From NCBI RefSeq assembly GCF_042665095.1, contig NZ_JBHTBV010000015.1: a DNA stretch of 64,000 nucleotides; one strand, written 5' to 3'. This stretch comes from Gordonibacter pamelaeae. GTDB lineage: Bacteria > Actinomycetota > Coriobacteriia > Coriobacteriales > Eggerthellaceae. The notes under the pieces are model-generated. The model searched no databases and had not been told where the DNA came from. It was given only the letters and a program-made list of their open reading frames with translations. A program made the position numbers and the translations under genes. How positions within the stretch are numbered: the stretch's first letter is position 1; every line of letters starts with the position of its first letter. This document shows, piece after piece, positions 43,553-53,091 of this stretch.

Positions 43553-45232
43553 CTAGTCGCGCGTGAGCTTGCGGTGCAGGCGGTGGGGCTTGGAGGCCTC
43601 GGGTCCCAGGCGCTCCAAGCGGTTCTCCTGGTAGGCCTCGAAGTTGCCCTCGAACCACGTCCAGTTGCCGGGGTTCTCGTCGGTGCCCTCCCATGCCAGG
43701 ATGTGCGTGGCCACGCGGTCGAGGAACCAGCGGTCGTGCGAGGTCACCACGGCGCAGCCAGGGAACGCCAGCAGCGCCTCCTCCAGGCTGGCCAGCGTCT
43801 CGGTGTCCAGGTCGTTCGTGGGCTCGTCGAGCAAAAGCAGGTTGCCGCCCTGCTTGAGCGTGAGCGCCAAGTTCAGGCGGTTGCGCTCGCCGCCGGAGAG
43901 CACGCCGGCCGGCTTCTGCTGGTCGGAGCCTTTGAAGCCGAAGCTGGCCACGTAGGCGCGGCTGGGGATCTCCGTGTCGCCCACGATCATGAAGTCGTTG
44001 CCGCCGGAGACGACCTCCCACAGCTTCGTGTTCGGGTCGATGCCCTCGCGGTTCTGGTCTACGTAGCTGATCACCACGGACTCGCCGATGTCGAGCGTGC
44101 CGCCGTCGACCGGCTCAAGCCCCATGATCATCTTGAACAGGGTGGACTTGCCCACGCCGTTCGGGCCGATGACGCCCACGATGCCGTTCGGGGGCAGGTC
44201 GAACGACAGGTCGTCGATGAGCACGCGGTCGCCGAAGGCCTTGTGCAGGTGGCTCGCCTCGATGACCTTCGCGCCCAGGCGGGGCGGCACGGGGATCTGG
44301 ATCTCGTTGTAGTCGAGCTTCTTGTTCGCGCGCGCCTCGGCGGCCATCTGCTCGTAGGCGGCCAGGCGCGCCTTGCTCTTGGCCTGGCGGGCCTTGGGGC
44401 TCGAGCGCACCCACTCGAGCTCCTTCTTCAGCTTCTTTGCCAGCTTCTCCTGGCTCTGGCCCTGCGCCTCGATGCGGGCGGCCTTCGTTTCCAGGTAGGT
44501 GGAGTAGTTGCCCTTGTAGGGGAAGAGGCTGCCGCGGTCCACCTCGCAGATCCACTCGGCCACGTGGTCGAGGAAGTAGCGGTCGTGCGTGACGGCCAGC
44601 ACCGCGCCGGGGTAGTTCCGCAGGAACTGCTCGAGCCAGAGCACCGATTCTGCGTCCAGGTGGTTCGTGGGCTCGTCGAGCAGCAGCAGGTCGGGCGCCT
44701 CGAGCAGCAGGCGGCAGAGCGCCACGCGGCGCCGCTCGCCGCCGGAGAGGTGGTCGACCCTCTCGTCGGGGTCGGGGCACTGCAGCGCGTCCATGGCCTG
44801 GGAGAGCTGGCTGTCAAGGTCCCAGCCGTTCGCGGCGTCGATCTCGGTCTGGAGCTGGCCCATCTCCTCCATGAGCGCGTCGAAGTCGGCGTCGGGCTCG
44901 GCCATCTCCATGCCGATGGCGTTGAAGCGCTCCACCTTCGCGAAGATGTCGCCGAAGGCCTGCTTGATGTTCTCGAGGACCGTCTTATCCTCGTCGAGGG
45001 GCGGTTCTTGGAGCAGGATGCCCACGGAATAGCCCGGCGTGAGGCGCGCCTCGCCGTTCGTGACCTCCTCGAGGCCGGCCATGATCTTGAGCAGGGTGGA
45101 CTTGCCCATGCCGTTCGGCCCCACGACGCCGATCTTCGCGCCGGGGTAGAACGACAGCGTCACGTCGTCGAGGATGACCTTGTCGCCGTGCGCCTTGCGG
45201 GCCTGATGCATCTGGTAAATGAATTCTGGCAT
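43553..45232 (-). CDS. ettA: Energy-dependent translational throttle protein EttA (ABC-F)
   Basis: A 559-residue protein with two ATPase domains and no membrane domain. VGPNGMGKSTLLKIM and HLSGGERRRVALCRLL mark the first domain, IGPNGVGKSTLFKMI and VLSGGERNRLNLALTL the second; both are followed by LLLLDEPTNHLD or LLLLDEPTNDLD. The linker near 245-290 (KLAKKLKKELEWVRSSPKAR) is the P-site tRNA-interacting motif. EttA binds the ribosomal E site and gates entry into elongation according to ATP/ADP ratio. Sequence start MPEFIYQMHQARKAHGDKVI is typical. Divergent promoters for this gene and cas9 share the 400-bp gap to the right. Confidence 0.93.
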   Translation of the reverse strand: MPEFIYQMHQARKAHGDKVILDDVTLSFYPGAKIGVVGPNGMGKSTLLKIMAGLEEVTNGEARLTPGYSVGILLQEPPLDEDKTVLENIKQAFGDIFAKVERFNAIGMEMAEPDADFDALMEEMGQLQTEIDAANGWDLDSQLSQAMDALQCPDPDERVDHLSGGERRRVALCRLLLEAPDLLLLDEPTNHLDAESVLWLEQFLRNYPGAVLAVTHDRYFLDHVAEWICEVDRGSLFPYKGNYSTYLETKAARIEAQGQSQEKLAKKLKKELEWVRSSPKARQAKSKARLAAYEQMAAEARANKKLDYNEIQIPVPPRLGAKVIEASHLHKAFGDRVLIDDLSFDLPPNGIVGVIGPNGVGKSTLFKMIMGLEPVDGGTLDIGESVVISYVDQNREGIDPNTKLWEVVSGGNDFMIVGDTEIPSRAYVASFGFKGSDQQKPAGVLSGGERNRLNLALTLKQGGNLLLLDEPTNDLDTETLASLEEALLAFPGCAVVTSHDRWFLDRVATHILAWEGTDENPGNWTWFEGNFEAYQENRLERLGPEASKPHRLHRKLTRD

Positions 45233-45388
45233 GTCGAGCTTTCTGGGTCGGGGTTCGTTCGTGCACGCGCTATTGTCGCACGAGCGGGGCTGATGTGCGA
45301 GCTTATCACGGTTTCTGCGGCATTTGCGGTACCCGGGTGCGAAGAGGGGATAGGTTAAGTGCTGATCGTGGTTGCTTACCTTACGGCG

Positions 45389-45394
45389 TATAAT
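45389..45394 (+). promoter_or_regulatory. Plus-strand TATAAT box upstream of the tracrRNA terminator
   Basis: GCGTATAAT at 45386-45394 in an AT-rich patch; a transcript from here would start near 45401, run antisense through the whole tracrRNA gene and reach cas9. A matching -35 at proper spacing is not clear. It may be the cas9 promoter with a long leader. Confidence 0.4.
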
Positions 45395-45469
45395 TAACAG
45401 GGGCAAGGCATCAAGAGAAGATGCGCTTTCGCACGTGATTTGTTCTGCTGGGAGAAGGTTGATTGTAGA

Positions 45470-45594
45470 AGAAAAAACAGGGCCCCGAAGGGCCCCGTAA
45501 TAAGTCAAAATGCCGCCTCCGCGGCGCCCCGAAGGGCAGGTAAGGCTGAGCCTTTATTTTGACTTGCAGTGACATCTTGACTGGTATCAAGATG
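45470..45594 (-). ncRNA. tracrRNA, divergent from cas9
   Basis: On the minus strand a TAGAAT -10 box (45601-45606) precedes an anti-repeat at about 45556-45593. In the plus-strand reading this region keeps GCAGTGACA (45566-45574) and TGACTGGTA (45578-45586) of the CRISPR repeat, with mismatches between them that would form the bulge of the crRNA:tracrRNA duplex. Then come AAUAAAGGC-UCA-GCCUU (nexus hairpin, 45542-45554), GCCC-UUC-GGGGC and GCCGCGGAGGCGGC hairpins, and a terminator GGGCCC-UUCG-GGGCCC followed by UGUUUUUUC (45472-45495). The layout follows known type II-A tracrRNAs. Predicted length is about 125 nt. The role is to pair with the repeat, recruit RNase III and load Cas9. Confidence 0.88.
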
Positions 45595-45632
45595 TTGCCC
45601 ATTCTAGCAGGTACATCCGGAAAGGGGAACCT

Positions 45633-48600
45633 ATGAATCTGCGCAACGTCGAATCGTATCAGGTGGGGCTGGACATCGGCACGGGGTCGGTTGGCTGGGC
45701 GGTGCTCGACGACAACGGCGATCTCTGCCGCTTCAAAGGCAAGCCCACTTGGGGGAGCCGCGTGTTCCCGACGGCGGAGACCGCCGCCGAGGCCCGGGTG
45801 CATCGCGGACAGCGACGCCGCTACGATCGCCGGCGCCAGCGGATCGACTTGCTGCAAAGGTTCTTCGCGGACGAAGTGGCCAAGGTGGACCCCGAGTTCT
45901 TCATCCGCCTCAACCAGGCGCGCCTGCATCCCGAGAACCGCGATCCGGCGCATGCCGACTACCGCTGGCCGCTGTTCAATGGAAGCAACTTCACCGAGAA
46001 GGACTACTATCGGCAGTTCCCCACCATCTACCACTTGCGCGCGCACTTGCTGAAGTCCGACGAGCCCGCCGACATCCGGCTCGTGTACCTGGCGCTCCAC
46101 AACATCGTGAAGCATCGCGGCAACTTCCTGCACCAGGACAACCCCTCGCTGAGCGCGCGGAACGCCAACGTGGGAGATGCGGTGGAGGCGCTGTGCCTCG
46201 CGCTCGACGAATGGTGCGGGGCCCATGACGTCGAGTGCGCATGCGACGAGGCCGCCCTGGCGGAGGCGCTGGGCGACGCGTCGCTGCGCCCGGGCGAGAA
46301 GCGGGAGCGGGCGGAGGCGGCGCTCGGCGTGGAGAAGGCGCACAAGAAGCTGGCCAAGGCGGTCTCGTCGGCTGTGGTGGGGTATGCGGCCGAGTTCGGG
46401 CACGTGTTCTTCGCCGAGTCCGAGGGCAGCAAGTTCGCGCTCTCAAACGATGAGAAGGTGGAGGCCTACGTCTGCCCCGACGAGGGACGCGACTTGTTCG
46501 ACGCGATGCGCGCGGTGCATTCGTCCTACGTGCTCATGGGTATTTTGAGCGAGGCGCAAGGCGAGCTTCTCTCGGTGTGCAAGGTGGGGGAGTACGAACG
46601 CTACAAGCGCGATCTCGAAACGCTCAAAAGCCTGGTTCGCGCCTACGGGCCCGAGCGCTACGACGAGTTCTTCTGCGGGCCGTTCTACGAGGGCACCCGC
46701 GACTACGATCCCGGCAAGGCGCAGGGCTACACCAAGTACAACCTGGGCGCGAGCAAGCTCTCGCACGAGGATTTCCTCAAAGAGGTGCAGAAGCTGCTCA
46801 AGGACATCGGAGCCCAGGCCGACGAGCGCTATGCGGACATCGAGCGCGCGATCGAGGCGGGCGCGTTTTTGCGGCGGCTCAAGACGAGCGACAATGGAAC
46901 GATCCCCTACCAGCTGCACCTCGAGGAGATGGACGCCATCATCGAGCGGCAGGCGGCGTTTTACCCCTTCCTCGCGCAGGAGAAGGACAAGCTGAAATCG
47001 CTCGTGAGCTTCCGCATTCCGTATTACGTGGGGCCGCTGACGCAGAAGAACGCCGCGCGCGATGGCAAGGGCGAGGCTCGTTTCGCGTGGTCGTCGCGCA
47101 AGCCGGGGATGGAAGACGCGCGCGTCTACCCCTGGAACTGGGAAGACGTCATCGACAAGGACCAAAGCGCCGAGGACTTTATCCGTCGCATGACGGGCAC
47201 GTGCACTTACCTGAAAGGCGAGCCGGTGCTGGCGCGCTGCTCGCTCGACTACGAGCTGTTCTGCGTGCTGAACGAGCTCGCCGGAGCCCGCTGGACGCAG
47301 GACGGCGACAAGAGCTACCGCTTCGACGCGGCCGATCGCCTAGGTATCGTGGAAGACCTGTTCAAGAAGCGCAAGCGCGTGACCTACGAGGCGGCGGAGA
47401 AGTGGCTCGCGCGGACGCACGGGCCCGAGAGCGGCAAGTCGGCCGGCGGGGCGTACCACGTATCGGGCGGGCAGGGCGAGGACGCGTTCGAATCGCAGCT
47501 CTCCTCGCACTACGACTTCTGCAAGATCCTCGGAGTTGACGAGCTTTCCGATGCCGACGAGGCCATGGCCGAGGACATCATCCTGTGGAACACCGTGTTC
47601 GAGGATCGCTCGATCCTGAAGCGCAAGATCAAGCTGGCGTACGGCGACCGCCTGGGCGACGCGCAGGTCCGCAAGCTCTGCCAGAAGCGCTACACCGGTT
47701 GGGGCCGACTGTCGGGCGAGCTTCTACGCGGGCTGCGCAGCGCTACTGACAACGGGCCGAAAACCATTATGGACATCCTTTTGGAAGGAGACCCGAACCA
47801 TGCGCGGCGCATGGGGGCGGCCATGAACCTTATGGAGATACTGCACGACGATCTGCTGGAGTTTCAAGCGAAGATCGACGAGCACAACCGCGAGCGCGCG
47901 CTTGCGGTAGGCGGCATGTCGGTCGACGAGGTGACGGGCTCTCCCGCTTTGCGTCGCGGCATCAACCAGGCGCTGCGAGTCGTAGACGAGATCGCCGGGA
48001 TCGCCGGCAAGCCCCCCGCGCACATCTATGTGGAGGTGACGCGCGACGAGGGCGCCCGCAACAAGGGAAGACGCACCACGAGCCGCTACCGGGCCCTGGA
48101 AGCGGCGCTTTCCAGCATCAAGGCGCAGTGCGCCGACGTGTATGCCGAGCTCAAGGAGCGGGATCCGCGCGCGCTCGATGACGAGCGGCTGACGCTCTAC
48201 TTCATGCAATGCGGCAAGTGCATGTACTCGGGCGATGCGCTCGACATCAACAAGCTGCAGACGTACCAGGTAGACCATATCCTGCCGCAGTCGTACGTCA
48301 AAGACGACAGTTTCGAGAACAAGGTGCTGGTGCGTCCTGACACCAACCAGCGCAAGGGCGACACGCTGCTTCTGGACGAGCGGCTCATCGCGCGCATGCG
48401 CGGCTTTTGGCGCACGCTGCGGGATGCGGAGCTCATCGGCGAGAAGAAGTTCAACAACCTCACACGCACGAGCGTGAGCGACGAACAGATGAAGAAGTTC
48501 GTGAGCCGCCAGCTGGTGGAAACGGGCCAGATGGTGAAGCAAGTGCAGCAGCTTCTGCAGGCGCGCTACCCCGAGAGCGAGGTGCAGCCGGTGAAGGCGG

Positions 48601-49748
48601 GCGTGTCGCATCAGCTGCGTGTTGGATGCGCGCTGGCGAAGAGCCGCGAGATCAACGACTTCCATCATGCGCACGACGCCTATCTGGCGTGCCAGGTGGG
48701 GAGGTTCGTGCAGTACCGACACAGCGCCGTGTACAGCGAGCCGGTGAAGATGGCCGCGGTGGTAAAGCAGTTCATCAAGAAGCAGGCGGAGGACTATCGC
48801 CGAACGCGAGAGCTGCCGGGCTCGGACGGTTTCATTGTGTCGAGCTTCATGACGCCGGGATTCGATGTGAAGACGGGCGAGGTGTTCCGCGATGCGTGGG
48901 ACGCCGGGGCAGAGATCGACCGTATTAGGCGTTGTTTCGACTATAAGGATTGTTTCATCTCACGCATGCCCGAAGAGACGCATGGAGCGTTTTGGGACGC
49001 GACCATCTACTCGCCGAGGGCGGCGGGCAAGACGCTGAGCCTTCCTTTGAAGAGAGGTCTTGACCCGCGCAAGTACGGCAGCTACTCGCGCGAGCAGTTC
49101 GCCTACTTCTTCGTGTATGAAGCCGTGAAGCCCAAGAAAAAGCAGCGGGTGTTGGAGTTCGCGCCGGTGCCGGTGCGGGTTGCATCGGCTTTGGCGAACG
49201 ACCCGGATGCATTGGAAGACTACGCACGCGAGCTCGCCGAGGCGGAGGGCTTGGTTTTCGAGCGTATCCGGCGGCGCAAGGTGTACAAGTACCAGCAGAT
49301 CATCGTTGGCGATTCGCGGTTGTATGTCACGGGGAGAGAAGAGGTGAGGAATGCCAGGCAGCTTGCTTTTTCACAAGATGAGACGAAGCTCATCTGCCGA
49401 ATTGAACAAGGCGAGGAATGCGAGGAAGGGGAATTGCTCGACTTGTTCAGATCGATGCAGCGCAAATACCTTGCATGCGCACCGCGTTTGGCTCGCCTCA
49501 TGAAGGTGGCTGAAATGGAAGAGGGGTTCATCGCGGCAACAGCCTCGGGCAAGAGGGAAGTTCTGCTGTCGTTGACGTCGATCGCGGCGGCGCATAGGAA
49601 CAGCATAGACTTGAAGCCGATAGGCCGAAAAGGATCATCGGGGCAGATGAAAATCACGTTCTCTAAAGAACTGTCGACAAATGGCATCCTCTTCGTCGAC
49701 TCGTCCGTCACCGGCATGTTCGAGAGGCGGTGTCGCCTTGGCCTTTAG
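45633..49748 (+). CDS. cas9: CRISPR-associated endonuclease Cas9, type II-A
   Basis: A 1371-residue RNA-guided nuclease. The RuvC-I motif YQVGLDIGTGSVGWAVLDDN carries D14; an arginine-rich bridge helix (HRGQRRRYDRRRQRIDLLQR) follows near 55-75. RuvC-II is IYVEVTRDEG near 805. The HNH site is VDHILPQSYVKDDSFENKVL with D881-H882 and the downstream Asn. RuvC-III is INDFHHAHDAYLACQ with H1012 and D1015. All catalytic residues are present. The length and cas9-cas1-cas2-csn2 order identify subtype II-A. GGAAAGGGG precedes the ATG. The cas1 gene overlaps its 3' end. PAM preference cannot be read from the sequence. Confidence 0.96.
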   Translation: MNLRNVESYQVGLDIGTGSVGWAVLDDNGDLCRFKGKPTWGSRVFPTAETAAEARVHRGQRRRYDRRRQRIDLLQRFFADEVAKVDPEFFIRLNQARLHPENRDPAHADYRWPLFNGSNFTEKDYYRQFPTIYHLRAHLLKSDEPADIRLVYLALHNIVKHRGNFLHQDNPSLSARNANVGDAVEALCLALDEWCGAHDVECACDEAALAEALGDASLRPGEKRERAEAALGVEKAHKKLAKAVSSAVVGYAAEFGHVFFAESEGSKFALSNDEKVEAYVCPDEGRDLFDAMRAVHSSYVLMGILSEAQGELLSVCKVGEYERYKRDLETLKSLVRAYGPERYDEFFCGPFYEGTRDYDPGKAQGYTKYNLGASKLSHEDFLKEVQKLLKDIGAQADERYADIERAIEAGAFLRRLKTSDNGTIPYQLHLEEMDAIIERQAAFYPFLAQEKDKLKSLVSFRIPYYVGPLTQKNAARDGKGEARFAWSSRKPGMEDARVYPWNWEDVIDKDQSAEDFIRRMTGTCTYLKGEPVLARCSLDYELFCVLNELAGARWTQDGDKSYRFDAADRLGIVEDLFKKRKRVTYEAAEKWLARTHGPESGKSAGGAYHVSGGQGEDAFESQLSSHYDFCKILGVDELSDADEAMAEDIILWNTVFEDRSILKRKIKLAYGDRLGDAQVRKLCQKRYTGWGRLSGELLRGLRSATDNGPKTIMDILLEGDPNHARRMGAAMNLMEILHDDLLEFQAKIDEHNRERALAVGGMSVDEVTGSPALRRGINQALRVVDEIAGIAGKPPAHIYVEVTRDEGARNKGRRTTSRYRALEAALSSIKAQCADVYAELKERDPRALDDERLTLYFMQCGKCMYSGDALDINKLQTYQVDHILPQSYVKDDSFENKVLVRPDTNQRKGDTLLLDERLIARMRGFWRTLRDAELIGEKKFNNLTRTSVSDEQMKKFVSRQLVETGQMVKQVQQLLQARYPESEVQPVKAGVSHQLRVGCALAKSREINDFHHAHDAYLACQVGRFVQYRHSAVYSEPVKMAAVVKQFIKKQAEDYRRTRELPGSDGFIVSSFMTPGFDVKTGEVFRDAWDAGAEIDRIRRCFDYKDCFISRMPEETHGAFWDATIYSPRAAGKTLSLPLKRGLDPRKYGSYSREQFAYFFVYEAVKPKKKQRVLEFAPVPVRVASALANDPDALEDYARELAEAEGLVFERIRRRKVYKYQQIIVGDSRLYVTGREEVRNARQLAFSQDETKLICRIEQGEECEEGELLDLFRSMQRKYLACAPRLARLMKVAEMEEGFIAATASGKREVLLSLTSIAAAHRNSIDLKPIGRKGSSGQMKITFSKELSTNGILFVDSSVTGMFERRCRLGL

Positions 49749-50616
49749 AACCATCTTCATCGAGAGCCAGTGCCGGTGCGGCTACCAGGGCGGATACTTG
49801 GTGGTGCGGAAGACCGATGACACGAAGAAGATCCATCTGTCGGAGATATCCTCCATTATTTTGCAGAATACCCAGGTGTATTTGAGCGCCTATTTGTTGG
49901 TGGAGTTGGCCAAGTGCAAGATATCGCTGGTGGTGGCCGACGAGAAGTGCAACCCTATCGGCCAGTACCTGCCGCTGTACGGCGCCCACAACGCGAGCAA
50001 GCGCGTCGCGGAACAGCTGGCATGGGGTGAGCCCATAAAGAAGCGCGTGTGGCAGCAGGTGGTCAAGGAGAAGATCCGCCAGCAGGCGCGGCTGCTTGAG
50101 GAGAAGGACCTGCCCGAGGCCGCGAAGTCCCTGTACGCGTGTCGTGACGAGGTGAAATCGGGCGACACGACGAATCGGGAGGCCCGTGCGGCGCGGGTGT
50201 ACTTCGCCGCGCTGTTCGGCCGCGATTTCTCGCGCGACGACAACACGCCGCTCAACGCCGCTTTGAACTACGGGTACGCGGTGCTGCTTTCCATGGTGAA
50301 CCGGGAGGTGGTCTCGCGCGGGTACCTGACGCAGTGCGGCGTCTGCCACCGCAACGAGTACAACCAGTTCAACTTCTCCTGCGATTTGATGGAGCCCTTC
50401 CGGCCCGTTGTCGATCGCCTCGCCTTCGACTACGCTCAGGAGCTTTTCGACCAGGACGTCCGTCGCCTGCTCGGCGATCTGGGGAATCGCGTGGTGTCGT
50501 ACAAAGGAGGCTCGTACCGCCTGCATTCGGTGGTGTCGCTTTTCGTGCAGGATTGCCTCGCAGCGCTCAACAAGAGCTTGGCACCGTCCGAGATCGAGGG
50601 CTTCGAGCAGCTATGA
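49738..50616 (+). CDS. cas1: CRISPR integrase Cas1, type II
   Basis: A 292-residue spacer integrase. I prefer the TTG at 49738 (giving MAFRTIFIESQCRCGYQGGY) to an ATG at 49681, because this start yields the normal length of about 290 and the usual N-terminus; it overlaps the cas9 end by 11 bases. The metal-binding residues are present: Glu in TNREARAARVYFAALFG, His in CGVCHRNEYNQFNFSCD and Asp in SCDLMEPFRPVVDRLAF. With Cas2 it inserts new spacers next to the leader. Its stop overlaps the cas2 start. Confidence 0.93.
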   Translation: MAFRTIFIESQCRCGYQGGYLVVRKTDDTKKIHLSEISSIILQNTQVYLSAYLLVELAKCKISLVVADEKCNPIGQYLPLYGAHNASKRVAEQLAWGEPIKKRVWQQVVKEKIRQQARLLEEKDLPEAAKSLYACRDEVKSGDTTNREARAARVYFAALFGRDFSRDDNTPLNAALNYGYAVLLSMVNREVVSRGYLTQCGVCHRNEYNQFNFSCDLMEPFRPVVDRLAFDYAQELFDQDVRRLLGDLGNRVVSYKGGSYRLHSVVSLFVQDCLAALNKSLAPSEIEGFEQL

Positions 50617-50948
50617 GCGCTCGGGAGAGGATCCGCTATATGAGGGTGTTCGTGTTCTTCGACTTGCCGGTTGACACGGCGGCGCAGCGAAAAGAGTACC
50701 GATTGTTTCGAAAGTACCTCGTCAAAGAGGGTTTTCTGATGCTGCAGGAATCAGTGTACGCCAAGCTGGTGGTGAACGACGCGCAAGCGAATGCGGCTGT
50801 CATCCGCCTGCGACAGCACCGCCCGCCAGCGGGGTTGGTGCAGGCGCTCAAGGTGACCGAGAAGCAGTTCGCGGGGATGGAGTTCATAACGGGCTCGCGG
50901 CAATCTTACAGCGAGCTCGACACGTTAGAGGAGTTCGTGGTGCTATGA
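50613..50948 (+). CDS. cas2: CRISPR-associated protein Cas2
   Basis: A 111-residue protein with the ferredoxin-like Cas2 fold, MRVFVFFDLPVDTAAQRKEY near the start (Asp of the metal site) and ESVYAKLVVNDAQANA. It dimerises between Cas1 dimers to capture protospacers. The ATG at 50613 overlaps the cas1 stop (ATGA); a second ATG at 50640 would give a 102-residue protein that starts at the conserved core, so the first 9 residues are uncertain. Confidence 0.92.
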   Translation: MSARERIRYMRVFVFFDLPVDTAAQRKEYRLFRKYLVKEGFLMLQESVYAKLVVNDAQANAAVIRLRQHRPPAGLVQALKVTEKQFAGMEFITGSRQSYSELDTLEEFVVL

Positions 50949-51625
50949 AGCTGATCCTGTCGGGGTTTCCTGAAGCGCTTGACTTGGGAAGTGATGCGGT
51001 GTCGGTTCTCGAGATTCATAATCGCACATTGTTTTCGCGAGTGTGCCAATCGTTGTTCTCGGAGCTCGATGACGAGGCGTTGGAGCCGTATGCCTTTTGG
51101 GACGATGATGAGCGGCGGAGTTCGCGAAACCAATTTCTCTTTGTGTTCAATCCTTTCGCGCTTCCTTGGTCAGAGCGGGTACTTATCGGCGAAGTGCTTG
51201 AGCGTGTGGAGGGCATGTTTCTCTCTGAGGATGACGTGCGTCAGGAGATTGAGACGGCGGGACGAACGCTATCCGAGCGGGTTGCCGCTTTGGGGTTGCG
51301 GCTTCAATCGGACTATACTTTTGACATACAATGGGAGATGCGGAAGTATCTGAAAGCTTTTGATTTCAGCGTTGATGTCGATTCTTCCGACACGCTCTTT
51401 GACAACCTGATAAAGTTCTTGAAGTTTGCATCCGACGCGTCGTTTAAAAAGCAGTTGGTTTTCGTGAATCTGAAGAATTTTTTGGAGACGGAAGAGGTTC
51501 AAGAGTTCTATCGGCAAGCGATTTTTTCAGAATTGAACGTTCTGCTGCTGGAGAACGTACCTGATGGAGCGAACTTTGAGTTCGAGAGAAAAATGTGCAT
51601 TGATAAGGACTTTCTTCAATCATGA
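50945..51625 (+). CDS. csn2: Type II-A CRISPR adaptation protein Csn2
   Basis: A 226-residue protein, a little above the usual 220. It has the Csn2 layout: N-terminal beta-sheet (MKLILSGFPEALDLGSDAVS), central helices, and a C-terminal part (KQLVFVNLKNFLETEEVQEF, FSELNVLLLENV) like the P-loop-derived core. Csn2 rings bind DNA ends during spacer acquisition. It starts inside the cas2 stop (ATGA) and ends 55 bases before the first repeat. The 3' half is clearly lower in GC than cas9 or the surrounding chromosome, hinting at transfer of the locus. Confidence 0.88.
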   Translation: MKLILSGFPEALDLGSDAVSVLEIHNRTLFSRVCQSLFSELDDEALEPYAFWDDDERRSSRNQFLFVFNPFALPWSERVLIGEVLERVEGMFLSEDDVRQEIETAGRTLSERVAALGLRLQSDYTFDIQWEMRKYLKAFDFSVDVDSSDTLFDNLIKFLKFASDASFKKQLVFVNLKNFLETEEVQEFYRQAIFSELNVLLLENVPDGANFEFERKMCIDKDFLQS

Positions 51626-51680
51626 AGAAGCCCGCCAGTCGGCTTGTCCATCCTCCTGCAGAGAGGATTTTGCCCCAACG

Positions 51681-52902
51681 GTTTTGGAGCAGTGACAAAC
51701 TGACTGGTAGTCAAACCTGGCATCGCGTTCGTAGCACTCGCATAGGGTTTTGGAGCAGTGACAAACTGACTGGTAGTCAAACTTCCACGGTGGACTAACG
51801 GCTTTCTCATAGGTTTTGGAGCAGTGACAAACTGACTGGTAGTCAAACTAACCTTAGCGCTGATAGAGAAAATCTTGAGTTTTGGAGCAGTGACAAACTG
51901 ACTGGTAGTCAAACTTGAAATGGACACGGATAAACTGATTCAGGGTTTTGGAGCAGTGACAAACTGACTGGTAGTCAAACGGAGGAAGGAACGGAATGAA
52001 AAGCAAGTTGGTTTTGGAGCAGTGACAAACTGACTGGTAGTCAAACCGGTACACCGCGCCCGTGGACGTGTTTAGGGTTTTGGAGCAGTGACAAACTGAC
52101 TGGTAGTCAAACAAGGTTGACGATAACAAGCTGTTACGCCGGTTTTGGAGCAGTGACAAACTGACTGGTAGTCAAACTATAGAGATTGATAATCTAGATA
52201 CAAAATCGTTTTGGAGCAGTGACAAACTGACTGGTAGTCAAACCGGTAGCGTGATATGGCTTCGCGTCGTGTAGTTTTGGAGCAGTGACAAACTGACTGG
52301 TAGTCAAACACACGTACAGGACGTGCAGCACGAAGTCAAGTTTTGGAGCAGTGACAAACTGACTGGTAGTCAAACCGTGCGCCACGCGCGCAACGAGGTG
52401 GCCGAGTTTTGGAGCAGTGACAAACTGACTGGTAGTCAAACGGGTTGCGGCAAGGCTTGTATCCATGAGGTGTTTTGGAGCAGTGACAAACTGACTGGTA
52501 GTCAAACTGGACGGTAGTAGTTTTATCGGTATGCGTAGTTTTGGAGCAGTGACAAACTGACTGGTAGTCAAACTGTTGGCGGCGCTCAAGGGACGGTCGT
52601 TTGTTTTGGAGCAGTGACAAACTGACTGGTAGTCAAACCCCGCGGGCCGCTCCCATGTGACGCGTCAGGTTTGGAACAGTGACAAACTAACTGGTGGTCA
52701 AACCACCGCCCCTGCTAGGCTCTCGCAAGTCGCGTTTTGGAGCAGTGACAAACTGACTGGTGGTCAAACAAGCGGCTGATGCGCTCGTCGTATGTGCTGG
52801 TTTTAGTGCGGTGACGAACCGACTGTTATTCAGGCTAATCTTGGGCGCGTAGCCTTCGGTAGCCGTTTTGGAGCGGTGGCTGGCGGACTGGTGGACATAA
52901 AC
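51681..52902 (+). CRISPR. Type II-A CRISPR array: 19 repeats, 18 spacers
   Basis: Repeats are 36 bases, beginning GTTTTGGAGCAGTGACAAAC and ending TGACTGGTAGTCAAAC. The first fifteen (51681 to 52638) appear identical. Numbers 16 (52668), 17 (52734), 18 (52800) and 19 (52865, about 38 bases) are progressively degenerate. Spacers are 30 bases, with a few of 29. Decay at the right end marks it as the old, leader-distal end; the leader is therefore the 55-bp stretch 51626-51680 and the end of csn2. Orientation matches the tracrRNA: transcription runs left to right and spacer precedes GTTTT in mature crRNA. Confidence 0.97.
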
Positions 52903-53091
52903 GAATAGGATGGCCAACCGGAGGGCATCGCTTTAAGATACAGGGGTGGGAGGGTGTGAGGTTGGATGCGTCTTCCGTCGTCGGTTAACAATTGTCGGTG
53001 GTTTTCAGGGCGATTGCCTGTACCATAATGGGGATAGATAGTTTATACTCGCACGTAGGGATTGCAAGCGAACCTGTTGCGAGGAGGAACC

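Noticed and set aside
45559..45582. TTGACT hexamers as cas9 -35 boxes
   Set aside because: They are part of the tracrRNA anti-repeat and have no good -10 partner at 16-18 bp.
49681..49737. Earlier ATG for cas1
   Set aside because: It adds 19 Ser/Pro/Arg residues not found in Cas1; the TTG at 49738 gives the conserved start.
51616..52620. Three minus-strand open frames with LTTSQFVTAPK or FDYQSVCHCSKT repeats
   Set aside because: They are translations of the CRISPR repeats, open only because repeat plus spacer is about a multiple of three.
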